Translations under genes and position numbers: made by a program
The notes under the pieces: model-generated
The model's database searches: none
Seen by the model: the letters and a program-made list of their open reading frames with translations, nothing else
What the model was told of the DNA's origin: nothing
Shown: positions 11,052-26,761 of the stretch, piece by piece
Layout of the letters: every line of letters starts with the position of its first letter
Numbering within the stretch: the stretch's first letter is position 1
Assembly (NCBI GenBank): GCA_947652605.1
Contig: OX393578.1
Location: forward strand, 58,969,415-59,033,414
DNA: 64,000 bases
Reading direction: 5' to 3'
Source of the DNA: Elmis aenea
Taxonomy: Eukaryota; Arthropoda; Insecta; Coleoptera; Elmidae

Positions 11052-14000
11052 GAGCGACTATTTCTAAACAATTTTAATTATTGATTTGTATATCACAGGA
11101 ACAGTTTATCCATCGCCTCTTTACATGAATACAATTGTTTTGCATATGTCTTTCAATGAGCTGGTTTTAATTTTTAATAATATCCTAAAAATACCTTGCT
11201 TTAGTTAATACATATGTTCCTTGAGCGACTATTTCTGAACAATTTTAATTATTGATTTGTATATCACAGGAACAGTTTATTCATCGCCTCTTTACATGAA
11301 TACAATTGTTTTGCATATGTCTTTCAATGAGCTGGTTTTAATTTTTAATAATTTCCTAAAAATACCGTGCTTTAGTTAATACATATGTTCCTTGAGCGAC
11401 TATTTCGAAACAATTTTAATTATTGATTTGTATATCACAGGAACAGTTTATCCATCGCCTCTTTACATGAATACAATTGTTTTGCATATGTCTTTCAATG
11501 AGCTGGTTTTAATTTTTAATAATTTCCTAAAAATACCGTGCTTTAGTTAATACATATGTTCCTTGAGCGACTATTTCGAAACAATTTTAATTATTGATTT
11601 GTATATCACAGAAACAGTTTATCCATCGCCTCTTTACATGAATACAATTGTTTTGCATACGTCTTTCAATGAGCTGGTTTTAATTTTTAATAATTTCCTA
11701 AAAATACCGTGCTTTAGTTAATACATATGTTCCTTGAGCGACTATTTCTGAACAATTTTAATTATTGATTTGTATATCACAGAAACCGTTTATCCATCGC
11801 CTCTTTACATGAATACAATTGTTTTGCATATGTCTTTCAAAGAGCTGGTTTTCATTTTTAATAATTTCCTAAAAATACCGTGCTTTAGTTAATACATATG
11901 TTCCTTGAGCGACTATTTCGAAACAATTTTAATTATTGATTTGTATATCACAGGAACAGTTTATCCATTGCCTCATTACATGAATACAATTGTTTTGCAT
12001 ATGTCTTTCAATGAGCTGGTTTTAATTTTTAATAATTTCCTAAAAATACCGTGCTTTAGTTAATACATATGTTCCTTGAGCGACTATTTCGAAACAATTT
12101 TAATTATTGATTTGTATATCACAGGAACAGTTTATCCATCGCCTCTTTACATGAATACAATTGTTTCGCATATGTCTTTTAATGAGCTGGTTTTAATTTT
12201 TAATAATTTCCTAAAAATACCGTGCTTTAGTTAATACATATGTTCCTTGAGCGACTATTTCGAAACAATTTTAATTATTGATTTGTATATCACAGAAACA
12301 GTTTATCCATCGCTTCTTTACATGAATACAATTGTTTTGCATATGTCTTTCAATGAGCTGGTTTTAATTTTTAATAATTTCCTAAAAATACCGTGCTTTA
12401 GTTAATACATATGTTCCTTGAGCGACTATTTCGAAACAATTTTAATTATTGATTTGTATATCACAGGAACAGTTTATCCATTGCCTCTTTACATGAATAC
12501 AATTGTTTTGCATATGTCTTTCAATGAGCTGGTTTTAATTTTTAATAATTTCCTAAATATACCGTGCTTTAGTTAATACATATGTTCCTTGAGCGACTAT
12601 TTCGAAACAATTTTAATTATTGATTTGTATATCACAGGAACAGTTTATCCATCGCCTCTTTACATGAATACAATTGTTTTGCATATGTCTTTCAATGAGC
12701 TGGTTTTAATTTTTAATAATTTCCTAAAAATACCGTGCTTTAGTTAATACATATGTTCCTTGAGCGACTATTTCGAAACAATTTTAATTATTGATTTGTA
12801 TATAACAGAAACAGTTTATCCATTGCCTCTTTACATGAATACAATTGTTTTGCATATGTCTTTCAATGAGCTGGTTTTAATTTTTAATAATTTCCTAAAA
12901 ATACCGTGCTTTAGTTAATACATATGTTCCTTGAGCGACTATTTCGAAACAATTTTAATTATTGATTTGTATATCACAGGAACAGTTTATCCATTGCCTC
13001 TTTACATGAATACAATTGTTTTGCATATGTCTTTCAATGAGCTGGTTTTAATTTTTAATAATTTCCTAAAAATACCGTGCTTTAGTTAATACATATGTTC
13101 CTTGAGCGACTATTTCGAAACAATTTTAATTATTGATTTGTATATCACAGGAACAGTTTATCCATCGCCTCTTTACATGAATACAATTGTTTCGCATATG
13201 TCTTTTAATGAGCTGGTTTTAATTTTTAATAATTTCCTAAAAATACCGTGCTTTAGTTAATACATATGTTCCTTGAGCGACTATTTCTGAACAATTTTAA
13301 TTATTGATTTGTATATCACAGAAACAGTTTATCCATCGCCTCTTTACATGAATACAATTGTTTTGCATATGTCTTTCAATGAGCTGGTTTTAATTTTTAA
13401 TAATTTCCTAAAAATACCGTGCTTTAGTTAATACATATGTTCCTTGAGCGACTATTTCTAAACAATTTTAATTATTGATTTGTATATCACAGGAACAGTT
13501 TATCCATCGCCTCTTTACATGAATACAATTGTTTTGCATATGTCTTTCAATGAGCTGGTTTTAATTTTTAATAATTTCCTAAAAATACCGTGCTTTAGTT
13601 AATACATATGTTCCTTGAGCGACTATTTCGAAACAATTTTAATTATTGATTTGTATATCACAGGAACAGTTTATCCATCGCCTCTTTACATGAATACAAT
13701 TGTTTTGCAGATGTCTTTCAATGAGCTGGTTTTAATTTTTAATAATTTCCTAAAAATACCGTGCTTTAGTTAATACATATGTTCCTTGAGCGACTATTTC
13801 GAAACAATTTTAATTATTGATTTGTATATCACAGAAACAGTTTATCCATCGCCTCTTTACGTGAATACAATTGTTTTGCATATGTCTTTCAATGAGCTGG
13901 TTTTAATTTTTAATAATTTCCTTAAAATACCGTGCTTTAGTTAATACATATGTTCCTTGAGCGACTATTTCTGAACAATTTTAATTATTGATTTGTATAT

Positions 14001-15959
14001 TACAGAAACCGTTTATCCATCGCCTCTTTACATGAATACAATTGTTTTGCATATGTCTTTTAATGAGCTGGTTTTAATTTTTAATAATTTCCTAAAAATA
14101 CCGTGCTTTAGTTAATACATATGTTCCTTGAGCGACTATTTCGAAACAATTTTAATTATTGATTTGTATATCACAGAAACAGTTTATCCATCGCCTCTTT
14201 ACATGAATACAATTGTTTTGCATATGTCTTTCAATGAGCTGGTTTTAATTTTTAATAATTTCCTAAAAATACCGTGCTTTAGTTAATACATATGTTCCTT
14301 GAGCGACTATTTCGAAACAATTTTAATTATTGATTTGTATATCACAGGAACAGTTTATCCATTGCCTCTTTACATGAATACAATTGTTTTGCATATGTCT
14401 TTCAATGAGCTGGTTTTAATTTTTAATAATTTCCTAAAAATACCGTGCTTTAGTTAATACATATGTTCCTTGAGCGACTATTTCGAAACAATTTTAATTA
14501 TTGATTTGTATATCACAGGAACAGTTTATCCATCGCCTCTTTACATGAATACAATTGTTTCGCATATGTCTTTTAATGAGCTGGTTTTAATTTTTAATAA
14601 TTTCCTAAAAATACCGTGCTTTAGTTAATACATATGTTCCTTGAGCGACTATTTCTGAACAATTTTAATTATTGATTTGTATATCACAGAAACAGTTTAT
14701 CCATCGCTTCTTTACATGAATACAATTGTTTTGCATATGTCTTTCAATGAGCTGGTTTTAATTTTTAATAATTTCCTAAAAATACCGTGCTTTAGTTAAT
14801 ACATATGTTCCTTGAGCGACTATTTCGAAACAATTTTAATTATTGATTTGTATATCACAGGAACAGTTTATCCATCGCCTCTTTACATGAATACAATTGT
14901 TTTGCATATGTCTTTCAATGAGCTGGTTTTAATTTTTAATAATTTCCTAAAAATACCGTGCTTTAGTTAATACATATGTTCCTTGAGCGACTATTTCGAA
15001 ACAATTTTAATTATTGATTTGTATATCACAGGAACAGTTTATCCATCGCCTCTTTACATGAATACAATTGTTTTGCATATGTCTTTCAATGAGCTGGTTT
15101 TAATTTTTAATAATTTCCTAAAAATACCGTGCTTTAGTTAATACATATGTTCCTTGAGCGACTATTTCGAAACAATTTTAATTATTGATTTGTATATAAC
15201 AGAAACAGTTTATCCATTGCCTCTTTACATGAATACAATTGTTTTGCATATGTCTTTCAATGAGCTGGTTTTAATTTTTAATAATTTCCTAAAAATACCG
15301 TGCTTTAGTTAATACATATGTTCCTTGAGCGACTATTTCGAAACAATTTTAATTATTGATTTGTATATCACAGGAACAGTTTATCCATTGCCTCTTTACA
15401 TGAATACAATTGTTTTGCATATGTCTTTCAATGAGCTGGTTTTAATTTTTAATAATTTCCTAAAAATACCGTGCTTTAGTTAATACATATGTTCCTTGAG
15501 CGACTATTTCGAAACCATTTTAATTATTGATTTGTATATCACAGGAACAGTTTATCCATCGCCTCTTTACATGAATACAATTGTTTCGCATATGTCTTTT
15601 AATGAGCTTGTTTTAATTTTTAATAATTTCCTAAAAATACCGTGCTTTAGTTAATACATATGTTCCTTGAGCGACTATTTCGAAACAATTTTAATTATTG
15701 ATTTGTATATCACAGAAACAGTTTATCCATCGCCTCTTTACATGAATACAATTGTTTTGCATATGTCTTTCAATGAGCTGGTTTTAATTTTTAATAATTT
15801 TCTAAAAATACCGTGCTTTAGTTAATACATATGTTCCTTGAGCGACTATTTCTAAACAATTTTAATTATTGATTTGTATATCACAGGAACAGTTTATCCA
15901 TCGCCTCTTTACATGAATACAATTGTTTTGCATATGTCTTTCAATGAGCTGGTTTTAAT

Positions 15960-18900
15960 TTTTAATAATTTCCTAAAAATACCGTGCTTTAGTTAATACA
16001 TATGTTCCTTGAGCGACTATTTCGAAACAATTTTAATTATTGATTTGTATATCACAGGAACAGTTTATCCATCGCCTCTTTACATGAATACAATTGTTTT
16101 GCAGATGTCTTTCAATAAGCTGGTTTTAATTTTTAATAATTTCCTAAAAATACCGTGCTTTAGTTAATACATATGTTCCTTGAGCGACTATTTCGAAACA
16201 ATTTTAATTATTGATTTGTATATCACAGAAACAGTTTATCCATCGCCTCTTTACGTGAATACAATTGTTTTGCATATGTCTTTCAATGAGCTGGTTTTAA
16301 TTTTTAATAATTTCCTAAAAATACCGTGCTTTAGTTAATACATATGTTCCTTGAGCGACTATTTCTGAACAATTTTAATTATTGATTTGTATATCACAGA
16401 AACCGTTTATCCATCGCCTCTTTACATGAATACAATTGTTTTGCATATGTCTTTTAATGAGCTGGTTTTAATTTTTAATAATTTCCTAAAAATACCGTGC
16501 TTTAGTTAATACATATGTTCCTTGAGCGACTATTTCGAAACAATTTTAATTATTGATTTGTATATCACAGAAACAGTTTATCCATCGCCTCTTTACATGA
16601 ATACAATTGTTTTGCATATGTCTTTCAATGAGCTGGTTTTAATTTTTAATAATTTCCTAAAAATACCGTGCTTTAGTTAATACATATGTTCCTTGAGCGA
16701 CTATTTCGAAACAATTTTAATTATTGATTTGTATATCACAGGAACAGTTTATCCATTGCCTCTTTACATGAATACAATTGTTTTGCATATGTCTTTCAAT
16801 GAGCTGGTTTTAATTTTTAATGATTTCCTAAAAATACCGTGCTTTAGTTAATACATATGTTCCTTGAGCGACTATTTCGAAACAATTTTAATTATTGATT
16901 TGTATATCACAGGAACAGTTTATCCATTGCCTCTTTACATGAATACAATTGTTTTGCATATGTCTTTCAATGAGCTGGTTTTAATTTTTATTAATTTCCT
17001 AAAAATACCGTGCTTTAGTTAATACATATGTTCCTTGAGCGACTATTTCGAAACAATTTGAATTATTGATTTGTATATCACAGGAACAGTTTATCCATCG
17101 CCTCTTTACATGAATACAATTGTTTTGCATATGTCATTCAATGAGCTGGTTTTAATTTTTAATAATTTCCTAAAAATACCGTGCTTTAGTTAATACATAT
17201 GTTCCTTGAGCGACTATTTCTAAACAATTTTAATTATTGATTTGTATATCACAGGAACAATTTATCCATCGTTTCTTTACATGAATACAATTGTTTTGCA
17301 TAAGTCTTTCAATGAGCTGGTTTTAATTTTTAATAATTTCCTAAAAATACCGTGCTTTAGTTAATGCATATGTTCCTTGAGCGACTATTTCTAAACAATT
17401 TTAATTATTGATTTGTATTTCACAGGAACAGTTTATCCATCGCCTCTTTTCATGAATACAATTGTTTTGCATATGTCTTTTAATGAGCTGGTTTTAATTT
17501 TTAATAATTTCCTAAAAATACCGTGCTTTAGTTAATACATATGTTCCTTGAGCGACTATTTCGAAACAATTTTAATTATTGATTTGTATATCACAGGAAC
17601 AGTTTATCCATCGCCTCTTTACATGAATACAATTGTTTTGCATATGTCTTTCAATGAGCTGGTTTTAATTTTTAATAATTTCCTAAAAATACCGTGCTTT
17701 AGTTAATACATATGTTCCTTAAGCGACTATTTCGAAACAATTTTAATTATTGATTTGTATATCACAGAAACAGTTTATCCATCGCCTCTTTACATGAATA
17801 CAATTGTTTTGCATATGTCTTTCAATGAGCTGGTTTTAATTTTTAATAATTTCCTAAAAATACCGTGCTTTAGTTAATACATATGTTCCTTGAGCGACTA
17901 TTTCTGAACAATTTTAATTATTGATTTGTATATCACAGAAACCCTTTATCCATCGCCTCTTTACATGAATACAATTGTTTTGCATATGTCTTTCAAAGAG
18001 CTGGTTTTCATTTTTAATAATTTCCTAAAAATACCGTGCTTTAGTTAATACATATGTTCCTTGAGCGACTATTTCTGAACAATTTTAATTATTGATTTGT
18101 ATATCACAGGAACAGTTTATCCATTGCCTCTTTACATGAATACAATTGTTTTGCATATGTCTTTCAATGAGCTGGTTTTAATTTTTAATAATTTCCTAAA
18201 AATACCGTGCTTTAGTTAATACATATGTTCCTTGAGCGACTATTTCGAAACAATTTTAATTATTGATTTGTATATCACAGAAACAGTTTATCCATCGCTT
18301 CTTTACATGAATACAATTGTTTTGCATAAGTCTTTCAATGAGCTGGTTTTAATTTTTAATAATTTCCTAAAAATACCGTGCTTTTGTTAATACATATGTT
18401 CCTTGAGCGACTATTTCGAAACAATTTTAATTATTGATTTGTATATCACAGGAACAGTTTATCCATCGCCTCTTTACATGAATACAATTGTTTTGCATAT
18501 GTCTTTCAATGAGCTGGTTTTAATTTTTAATAATTTCCTAAAAATACCGTGCTTTAGTTAATACATATGTTCCTTGAGCGACTATTTCGAAACAATTTTA
18601 ATTATTGATTTGTATATCACAGGAACAGTTTATCCATCGCCTCTTTACATGAATACAATTGTTTTGCAGATGTCTTTCAATAAGCTGGTTTTAATTTTTA
18701 ATAATTTCCTAAAAATACCGTGCTTTAGTTAATACATATGTTCCTTGAGCGACTATTTCGAAACAATTTTAATTATTGATTTGTATATCACAGAAACAGT
18801 TTATCCATCGCCTCTTTACGTGAATACAATTGTTTTGCATATGTCTTTCAATGAGCTGGTTTTAATTTTTAATAATTTCCTAAAAATACCGTGCTTTAGT

Positions 18901-21090
18901 TAATACATATGTTCCTTGAGCGACTATTTCTGAACAATTTTAATTATTGATTTGTATATCACAGAAACCGTTTATCCATCGCCTCTTTACATGAATACAA
19001 TTGTTTTGCATATGTCTTTTAATGAGCTGGTTTTAATTTTTAATAATTTCCTAAAAATACCGTGCTTTAGTTAATACATATGTTCCTTGAGCGACTATTT
19101 CGAAACAATTTTAATTATTGATTTGTATATCACAGAAACAGTTTATCCATCGCCTCTTTACATGAATACAATTGTTTTGCATATGTCTTTCAATGAGCTG
19201 GTTTTAATTTTTAATAATTTCCTAAAAATACCGTGCTTTAGTTAATACATATGTTCCTTGAGCGACTATTTCGAAACAATTTTAATTATTGATTTGTATA
19301 TCACAGGAACAGTTTATCCATTGCCTCTTTACATGAATACAATTGTTTTGCATATGTCTTTCAATGAGCTGGTTTTAATTTTTAATGATTTCCTAAAAAT
19401 ACCGTGCTTTAGTTAATACATATGTTCCTTGAGCGACTATTTCGAAACAATTTTAATTATTGATTTGTATATCACAGGAACAGTTTATCCATTGCCTCTT
19501 TACATGAATACAATTGTTTTGCATATGTCTTTCAATGAGCTGGTTTTAATTTTTAATAATTTCCTAAAAATACCGTGCTTTAGTTAATACATATGTTCCT
19601 TGAGCGACTATTTCGAAACAATTTGAATTATTGATTTGTATATCACAGGAACAGTTTATCCATCGCCTCTTTACATGAATACAATTGTTTTGCATATGTC
19701 ATTCAATGAGCTGGTTTTAATTTTTAATAATTTCCTAAAAATACCGTGCTTTAGTTAATACATATGTTCCTTGAGCGACTATTTCTAAACAATTTTAATT
19801 ATTGATTTGTATATCACAGGAACAATTTATCCATCGTTTCTTTACATGAATACAATTGTTTTGCATATGTCTTTCAATGAGCTGGTTTTAATTTTTAATA
19901 ATTTCCTAAAAATACCGTGCTTTAGTTAATGCATATGTTCCTTGAGCGACTATTTCTAAACAATTTTAATTATTGATTTGTATTTCACAGGAACAGTTTA
20001 TCCATCGCCTCTTTTCATGAATACAATTGTTTTGCATATGTCTTTTAATGAGCTGGTTTTAATTTTTAATAATTTCCTAAAAATACCGTGCTTTAGTTAA
20101 TACATATGTTCCTTGAGCGACTATTTCGAAACAATTTTAATTATTGATTTGTATATCACAGGAACAGTTTATCCATCGCCTCTTTACATGAATACAATTG
20201 TTTTGCATATGTCTTTCAATGAGCTGGTTTTAATTTTTAATAATTTCCTAAAAATACCGTGCTTTAGTTAATACATATGTTCCTTAAGCGACTATTTCGA
20301 AACAATTTTAATTATTGATTTGTATATCACAGAAACAGTTTATCCATCGCCTCTTTACATGAATACAATTGTTTTGCATATGTCTTTCAATGAGCTGGTT
20401 TTAATTTTTAATAATTTCCTAAAAATACCGTGCTTTAGTTAATACATATGTTCCTTGAGCGACTATTTCTGAACAATTTTAATTATTGATTTGTATATCA
20501 CAGAAACCCTTTATCCATCGCCTCTTTACATGAATACAATTGTTTTGCATATGTCTTTCAAAGAGCTGGTTTTCATTTTTAATAATTTCCTAAAAATACC
20601 GTGCTTTAGTTAATACATATGTTCCTTGAGCGACTATTTCTGAACAATTTTAATTATTGATTTGTATATCACAGGAACAGTTTATCCATTGCCTCTTTAC
20701 ATGAATACAATTGTTTTGCATATGTCTTTCAATGAGCTGGTTTTAATTTTTAATAATTTCCTAAAAATACCGTGCTTTAGTTAATACATATGTTCCTTGA
20801 GCGACTATTTCGAAACAATTTTAATTATTGATTTGTATATCACAGAAACAGTTTATCCATCGCTTCTTTACATGAATACAATTGTTTTGCATAAGTCTTT
20901 CAATGAGCTGGTTTTAATTTTTAATAATTTCCTAAAAATACCGTGCTTTTGTTAATACATATGTTCCTTGAGCGACTATTTCGAAACAATTTTAATTATT
21001 GATTTGTATATCACAGGAACAGTTTATCCATCGCCTCTTTACATGAATACAATTGTTTTGCATATGTCTTTCAATGAGCTGGTTTTAATT
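15960..21090. repeat. Tandem 15-monomer higher-order repeat (2,565 bp x 2)
   Basis: At least seven rare variants recur 2,565 bp (15 x 171) apart: TTAATGATTTCC (about 16820 and 19385), GTATTTCACAG (17417 and 19982), CTCTTTTCATG (17447 and 20012), TTCCTTAAGCG (17719 and 20284), AGAAACCCTTT (17943 and 20508), GCATAAGTC (18326 and 20891) and CTTTTGTTAAT (18384 and 20949). A few differences remain (GCATAAG at 17301 but GCATATG at 19866; TATTAATTTCC only in the first copy). Edges are uncertain by about one monomer. Confidence 0.88.
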
Positions 21091-24000
21091 TTTAATAATT
21101 TCCTAAATATACCGTGCTTTAGTTAATACATATGTTCCTTGAGCGACTATTTCGAAACAATTTTAATTATTGATTTGTATATCACAGGAACAGTTTATCC
21201 ATCGCCTCTTTACATAAATACAATTGTTTTGCATATGTCTTTCAATGAGCTGGTTTTAGTTTTTAATAATTTCCTAAAAATACCGTGCTTTAGTTAATAC
21301 ATATGTTCCTTGAGCGACTATTTCGAAACAATTTTAATTATTGATTTGTATATAACAGAAACAGTTTATCCATTGCCTCTTTACATGAATACAATTGTTT
21401 TGCATATGTCTTTCAATGAGCTGGTTTTAATTTTTATTAATTTCCTAAAAATACCGTGCTTTAGTTAATACATATGTTCCTTGAGCGACTATTTCGAAAC
21501 AATTTTAATTATTGATTTGTATATCACAGGAACAGTTTATCCATTGCCTCTTTACATGAATACAATTGTTTTGCATATGTCTTTCAATGAGCTGGTTTTA
21601 ATTTTTAATAATTTCCTAAAAATACCGTGCTTTAGTTAATACATATGTTCCTTGAGCGACTATTTCGAAACAATTTTAATTATTGATTTGTATATCACAG
21701 GAACAGTTTATCCATCGCCTCTTTACATGAATACAATTGTTTTGCATATGTCTTTCAATGAGCTGGTTTTAATTTTTAATAATTTCCTAAAAATACCGTG
21801 CTTTAGTTAATACATATGTTCCTTGAGCGACTATTTCTGAACAATTTTAATTATTGATTTGTATATCACAGAAACCGTTTATCCATCGCCTCTTTACATG
21901 AATACAATTGTTTTGCATATGTCTTTCAAAGAGCTGGTTTTCATTTTTAATAATTTCCTAAAAATACCGTGCTTTAGTTAATACATATGTTCCTTGAGCG
22001 ACTATTTCTAAACAGGTTTAATTATTGATTTGTATATCACAGGAACAGTTTATCCATCGCCTCTTTACATGAATACAATTGTTTTGCATATGTCTTTCAA
22101 TGAGTTGGTTTTAATTTTTAATAATTTCCTAAAAATACCGTGCTTTAGTTAATACATATGTTCCTTGAGCGACTATTTCGAAACAATTTTAATTATTGAT
22201 TTGTATATCACAGGAACAGTTTATCCATCGCCTCTTTACATGAATACAATTGTTTTGCAGATGTCTTTCAATGAGCTGGTTTTAATTTTTAATAATTTCC
22301 TAAAAATACCGTGCTTTAGTTAATACATATGTTCCTTGAGCGACTATTTCGAAACAATTTTAATTATTGATTTGTATATCACAGAAACAGTTTATCCATC
22401 GCCTCTTTACATGAATACAATTGTTTTGCATATGTCTTTCAATGAGCTGGTTTTAATTTTTAATAATTTCCTAAAAATACCGTGCTTTAGTTAATACATA
22501 TGTTCCTTGAGCGACTATTTCTGAACAATTTTAATTATTGATTTGTATATCACAGAAACCGTTTATCCATCGCCTCTTTACATGAATACAATTGTTTTGC
22601 ATATGTCTTTCAAAGAGCTGGTTTCCATTTTTAATAATTTCCTAAAAATACCGTGCTTTAGTTAATACATATGTTCCTTGAGCGACTATTTCTGAACAAT
22701 TTTAATTATTGATTTGTATATCACAGGAACAGTTTATCCATCGCCTCTTTACATGAATACAATTGTTTTGCATATGTCTTTCAATGAGCTGGTTTTAATT
22801 TTTAATAATTTCCTAAAAATACCGTGCTTTAGTTAATACATATGTTCCTTGAGCGACTATTTCGAAACAATTTTAATTATTGATTTGTATATCACAGAAA
22901 CAGTTTATCCATCGCTTCTTTACATGAATACAATTGTTTTGCATATGTCTTTCAATGAGCTGGTTTTAATTTTTAATAATTTCCTAAAAATACCGTGCTT
23001 TAGTTAATACATATGTTCCTTGAGCGACTATTTCGAAACAATTTTAATTATTGATTTGTATATCACAGGAACAGTTTATCCATCGCCTCTTTACATGAAT
23101 ACAATTGTTTCGCATATGTCTTTTAATGAGCTGGTTTTAATTTTTAATAATTTCCTAAAAATACCGTGCTTTAGTTAATACATATGTTCCTTGAGCGACT
23201 ATTTCGAAACAATTTTAATTATTGATTTGTATATCACAGAAACAGTTTATCCATCGCCTCTTTACATGAATACAATTGTTTTGCATATGTCTTTCAATAA
23301 GCTGGTTTTAATTTTTAATAATTTCCTAAAAATACCGTGCTTTAGTTAATACATATGTTCCTTGAGCGACTATTTCTAAACAATTTTAATTATTGATTTG
23401 TATATCACAGGAACAGTTTATCCATCGCCTCTTTACATGAATACAATTGTTTTGCATATGTCTTTCAATGAGCTGGTTTTAATTTTTAATAATTTCCTAA
23501 AAATACCGTGCTTTAGTTAATACATATGTTCCTTGAGCGACTATTTCGAAACAATTTTAATTATTGATTTGTATATCACAGGAACAGTTTATCCATCGCC
23601 TCTTTACATGAATACAATTGTTTTGCAGATGTCTTTCAATGAGCTGGTTTTAATTTTTAATAATTTCCTAAAAATACCGTGCTTTAGTTAATACATATGT
23701 TCCTTGAGCGACTATTTCGAAACAATTTTAATTATTGATTTGTATATCACAGAAACAGTTTATCCATCGCCTCTTTACGTGAATACAATTGTTTTGCATA
23801 TGTCTTTCAATGAGCTGGTTTTAATTTTTAATAATTTCCTAAAAATACCGTGCTTTAGTTAATACATATGTTCCTTGAGCGACTATTTCTGAACAATTTT
23901 AATTATTGATTTGTATATCACAGAAACCGTTTATCCATCGCCTCTTTACATGAATACAATTGTTTTGCATATGTCTTTTAATGAGCTGGTTTTAATTTTT

Positions 24001-26590
24001 AATAATTTCCTAAAAATACCGTGCTTTAGTTAATACATATGTTCCTTGAGCGACTATTTCGAAACAATTTTAATTATTGATTTGTATATCACAGAAACAG
24101 TTTATCCATCGCCTCTTTACATGAATACAATTGTTTTGCATATGTCTTTCAATGAGCTGGTTTTAATTTTTAATAATTTCCTAAAAATACCGTGCTTTAG
24201 TTAATACATATGTTCCTTGAGCGACTATTTCGAAACAATTTTAATTATTGATTTGTATATCACAGGAACAGTTTATCCATTGCCTCTTTACATGAATACA
24301 ATTGTTTTGCATATGTCTTTCAATGAGCTGGTTTTAATTTTTAATAATTTCCTAAAAATACCGTGCTTTAGTTAATACATATGTTCCTTGAGCGACTATT
24401 TCGAAACAATTTGAATTATTGATTTGTATATCACAGGAACAGTTTATCCATCGCCTCTTTACATGAATACAATTGTTTCGCATATGTCTTTTAATGAGCT
24501 GGTTTTAATTTTTAATAATTTCCTAAAAATACCGTGCTTTAGTTAATACATATGTTCCTTGAGCGACTATTTCGAAACAATTTTAATTATTGATTTGTAT
24601 ATCACAGGAACAGTTTATCCATCGCTTCTTTACATGAATACAATTGTTTTGCATATGTCTTTCAATGAGCTGGTTTTAATTTTTAATAATTTCCTAAAAA
24701 TACCGTGCTTTAGTTAATACATATGTTCCTTGAGCGACTATTTCGAAACAATTTTAATTATTGATTTGTATATCACAGGAACAGTTTATCCATCGCCTCT
24801 TTACATGAATACAATTGTTTTGCATATGTCTTTCAATGAGCTGGTTTTAATTTTTAATAATTTCCTAAATATACCGTGCTTTAGTTAATACATATGTTCC
24901 TTGAGCGACTATTTCGAAACAATTTTAATTATTGATTTGTATATCACAGGAACAGTTTATCCATCGCCTCTTTACATGAATACAATTGTTTTGCATATGT
25001 CTTTCAATGAGCTGGTTTTAATTTTTAATAATTTCCTAAAAATACCGTGCTTTAGTTAATACATATGTTCCTTGAGCGACTATTTCGAAACAATTTTAAT
25101 TATTGATTTGTATATAACAGAAACAGTTTATCCATTGCCTCTTTACATGAATACAATTGTTTTGCATATGTCTTTCAATGAGCTGGTTTTAATTTTTAAT
25201 AATTTCCTAAAAATACCGTGCTTTAGTTAATACATATGTTCCTTGAGCGACTATTTCGAAACAATTTTAATTATTGATTTGTATATCACAGGAACAGTTT
25301 ATCCATTGCCTCTTTACATGAATACAATTGTTTTGCATATGTCTTTCAATGAGCTGGTTTTAATTTTTAATAATTTCCTAAAAATACCGTGCTTTAGTTA
25401 ATACATATGTTCCTTGAGCGACTATTTCGAAACAATTTTAATTATTGATTTGTATATCACAGGAACAGTTTATCCATCGCCTCTTTACATGAATACAATT
25501 GTTTCGCATATGTCTTTTAATGAGCTGGTTTTAATTTTTAATAATTTCCTAAAAATACCGTGCTTTAGTTAATACATATGTTCCTTGAGCGACTATTTCG
25601 AAACAATTTTAATTATTGATTTGTATATCACAGAAACAGTTTATCCATCGCCTCTTTACATGAATACAATTGTTTTGCATATGTCTTTCAATGAGCTGGT
25701 TTTAATTTTTAATAATTTCCTAAAAATACCGTGCTTTAGTTAATACATATGTTCCTTGAGCGACTATTTCTAAACAATTTTAATTATTGATTTGTATATC
25801 ACAGGAACAGTTTATCCATCGCCTCTTTACATGAATACAATTGTTTTGCATATGTCTTTCAATGAGCTGGTTTTAATTTTTAATAATTTCCTAAAAATAC
25901 CGTGCTTTAGTTAATACATATGTTCCTTGAGCGACTATTTCGAAACAATTTTAATTATTGATTTGTATATCACAGGAACAGTTTATCCATCGCCTCTTTA
26001 CATGAATACAATTGTTTTGCAGATGTCTTTCAATGAGCTGGTTTTAATTTTTAATAATTTCCTAAAAATACCGTGCTTTAGTTAATACATATGTTCCTTG
26101 AGCGACTATTTCGAAACAATTTTAATTATTGATTTGTATATCACAGAAACAGTTTATCCATCGCCTCTTTACGTGAATACAATTGTTTTGCATATGTCTT
26201 TCAATGAGCTGGTTTTAATTTTTAATAATTTCCTAAAAATACCGTGCTTTAGTAAATACATATGTTCCTTGAGCGACTATTTCTGAACAATTTTAATTAT
26301 TGATTTGTATATCACAGAAACCGTTTATCCATCGCCTCTTTACATGAATACAATTGTTTTGCATATGTCTTTTAATGAGCTGGTTTTAATTTTTAATAAT
26401 TTCCTAAAAATACCGTGCTTTAGTTAATACATATGTTCCTTGAGCGACTATTTCGAAACAATTTGAATTATTGATTTGTATATCACAGAAACAGTTTATC
26501 CATCGCCTCTTTACATGAATACAATTGTTTTGCATATGTCTTTCAATGAGCTGGTTTTAATTTTTAATAATTTCCTAAAAATACCGTGCT

Positions 26591-26761
26591 TTAGTTAATA
26601 CATATGTTCCTTGAGCGACTATTTCGAAACAATTTTAATTATTGATTTGTATATCACAGGAACAGTTTGATTTGTATATCACAGGAACAGTTTATCCATT
26701 GCCTCTTTACATGAATACAATTGTTTTGCATATGTCTTTCAATGAGCTGGTTTTCCGTGCT
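26591..26761. repeat. Rearranged satellite monomer with offsetting duplication and deletion
   Basis: Around 26644-26693 a 25-bp segment (GATTTGTATATCACAGG to AGTTT) is present twice in tandem. About 65 bp downstream, 25 bp between GGTTTT and CCGTGC (26755) are missing. The landmark is still exactly 171 bp from the previous one (26591 to 26762), so the two changes cancel. This is the only monomer with an indel of this size. Confidence 0.9.

Noticed and set aside
26098..26286. 62-codon open frame inside the satellite
   Set aside because: It exists only because one monomer has AGTAAATAC instead of AGTTAATAC and similar chance changes; neighbouring monomers are not open in this frame.
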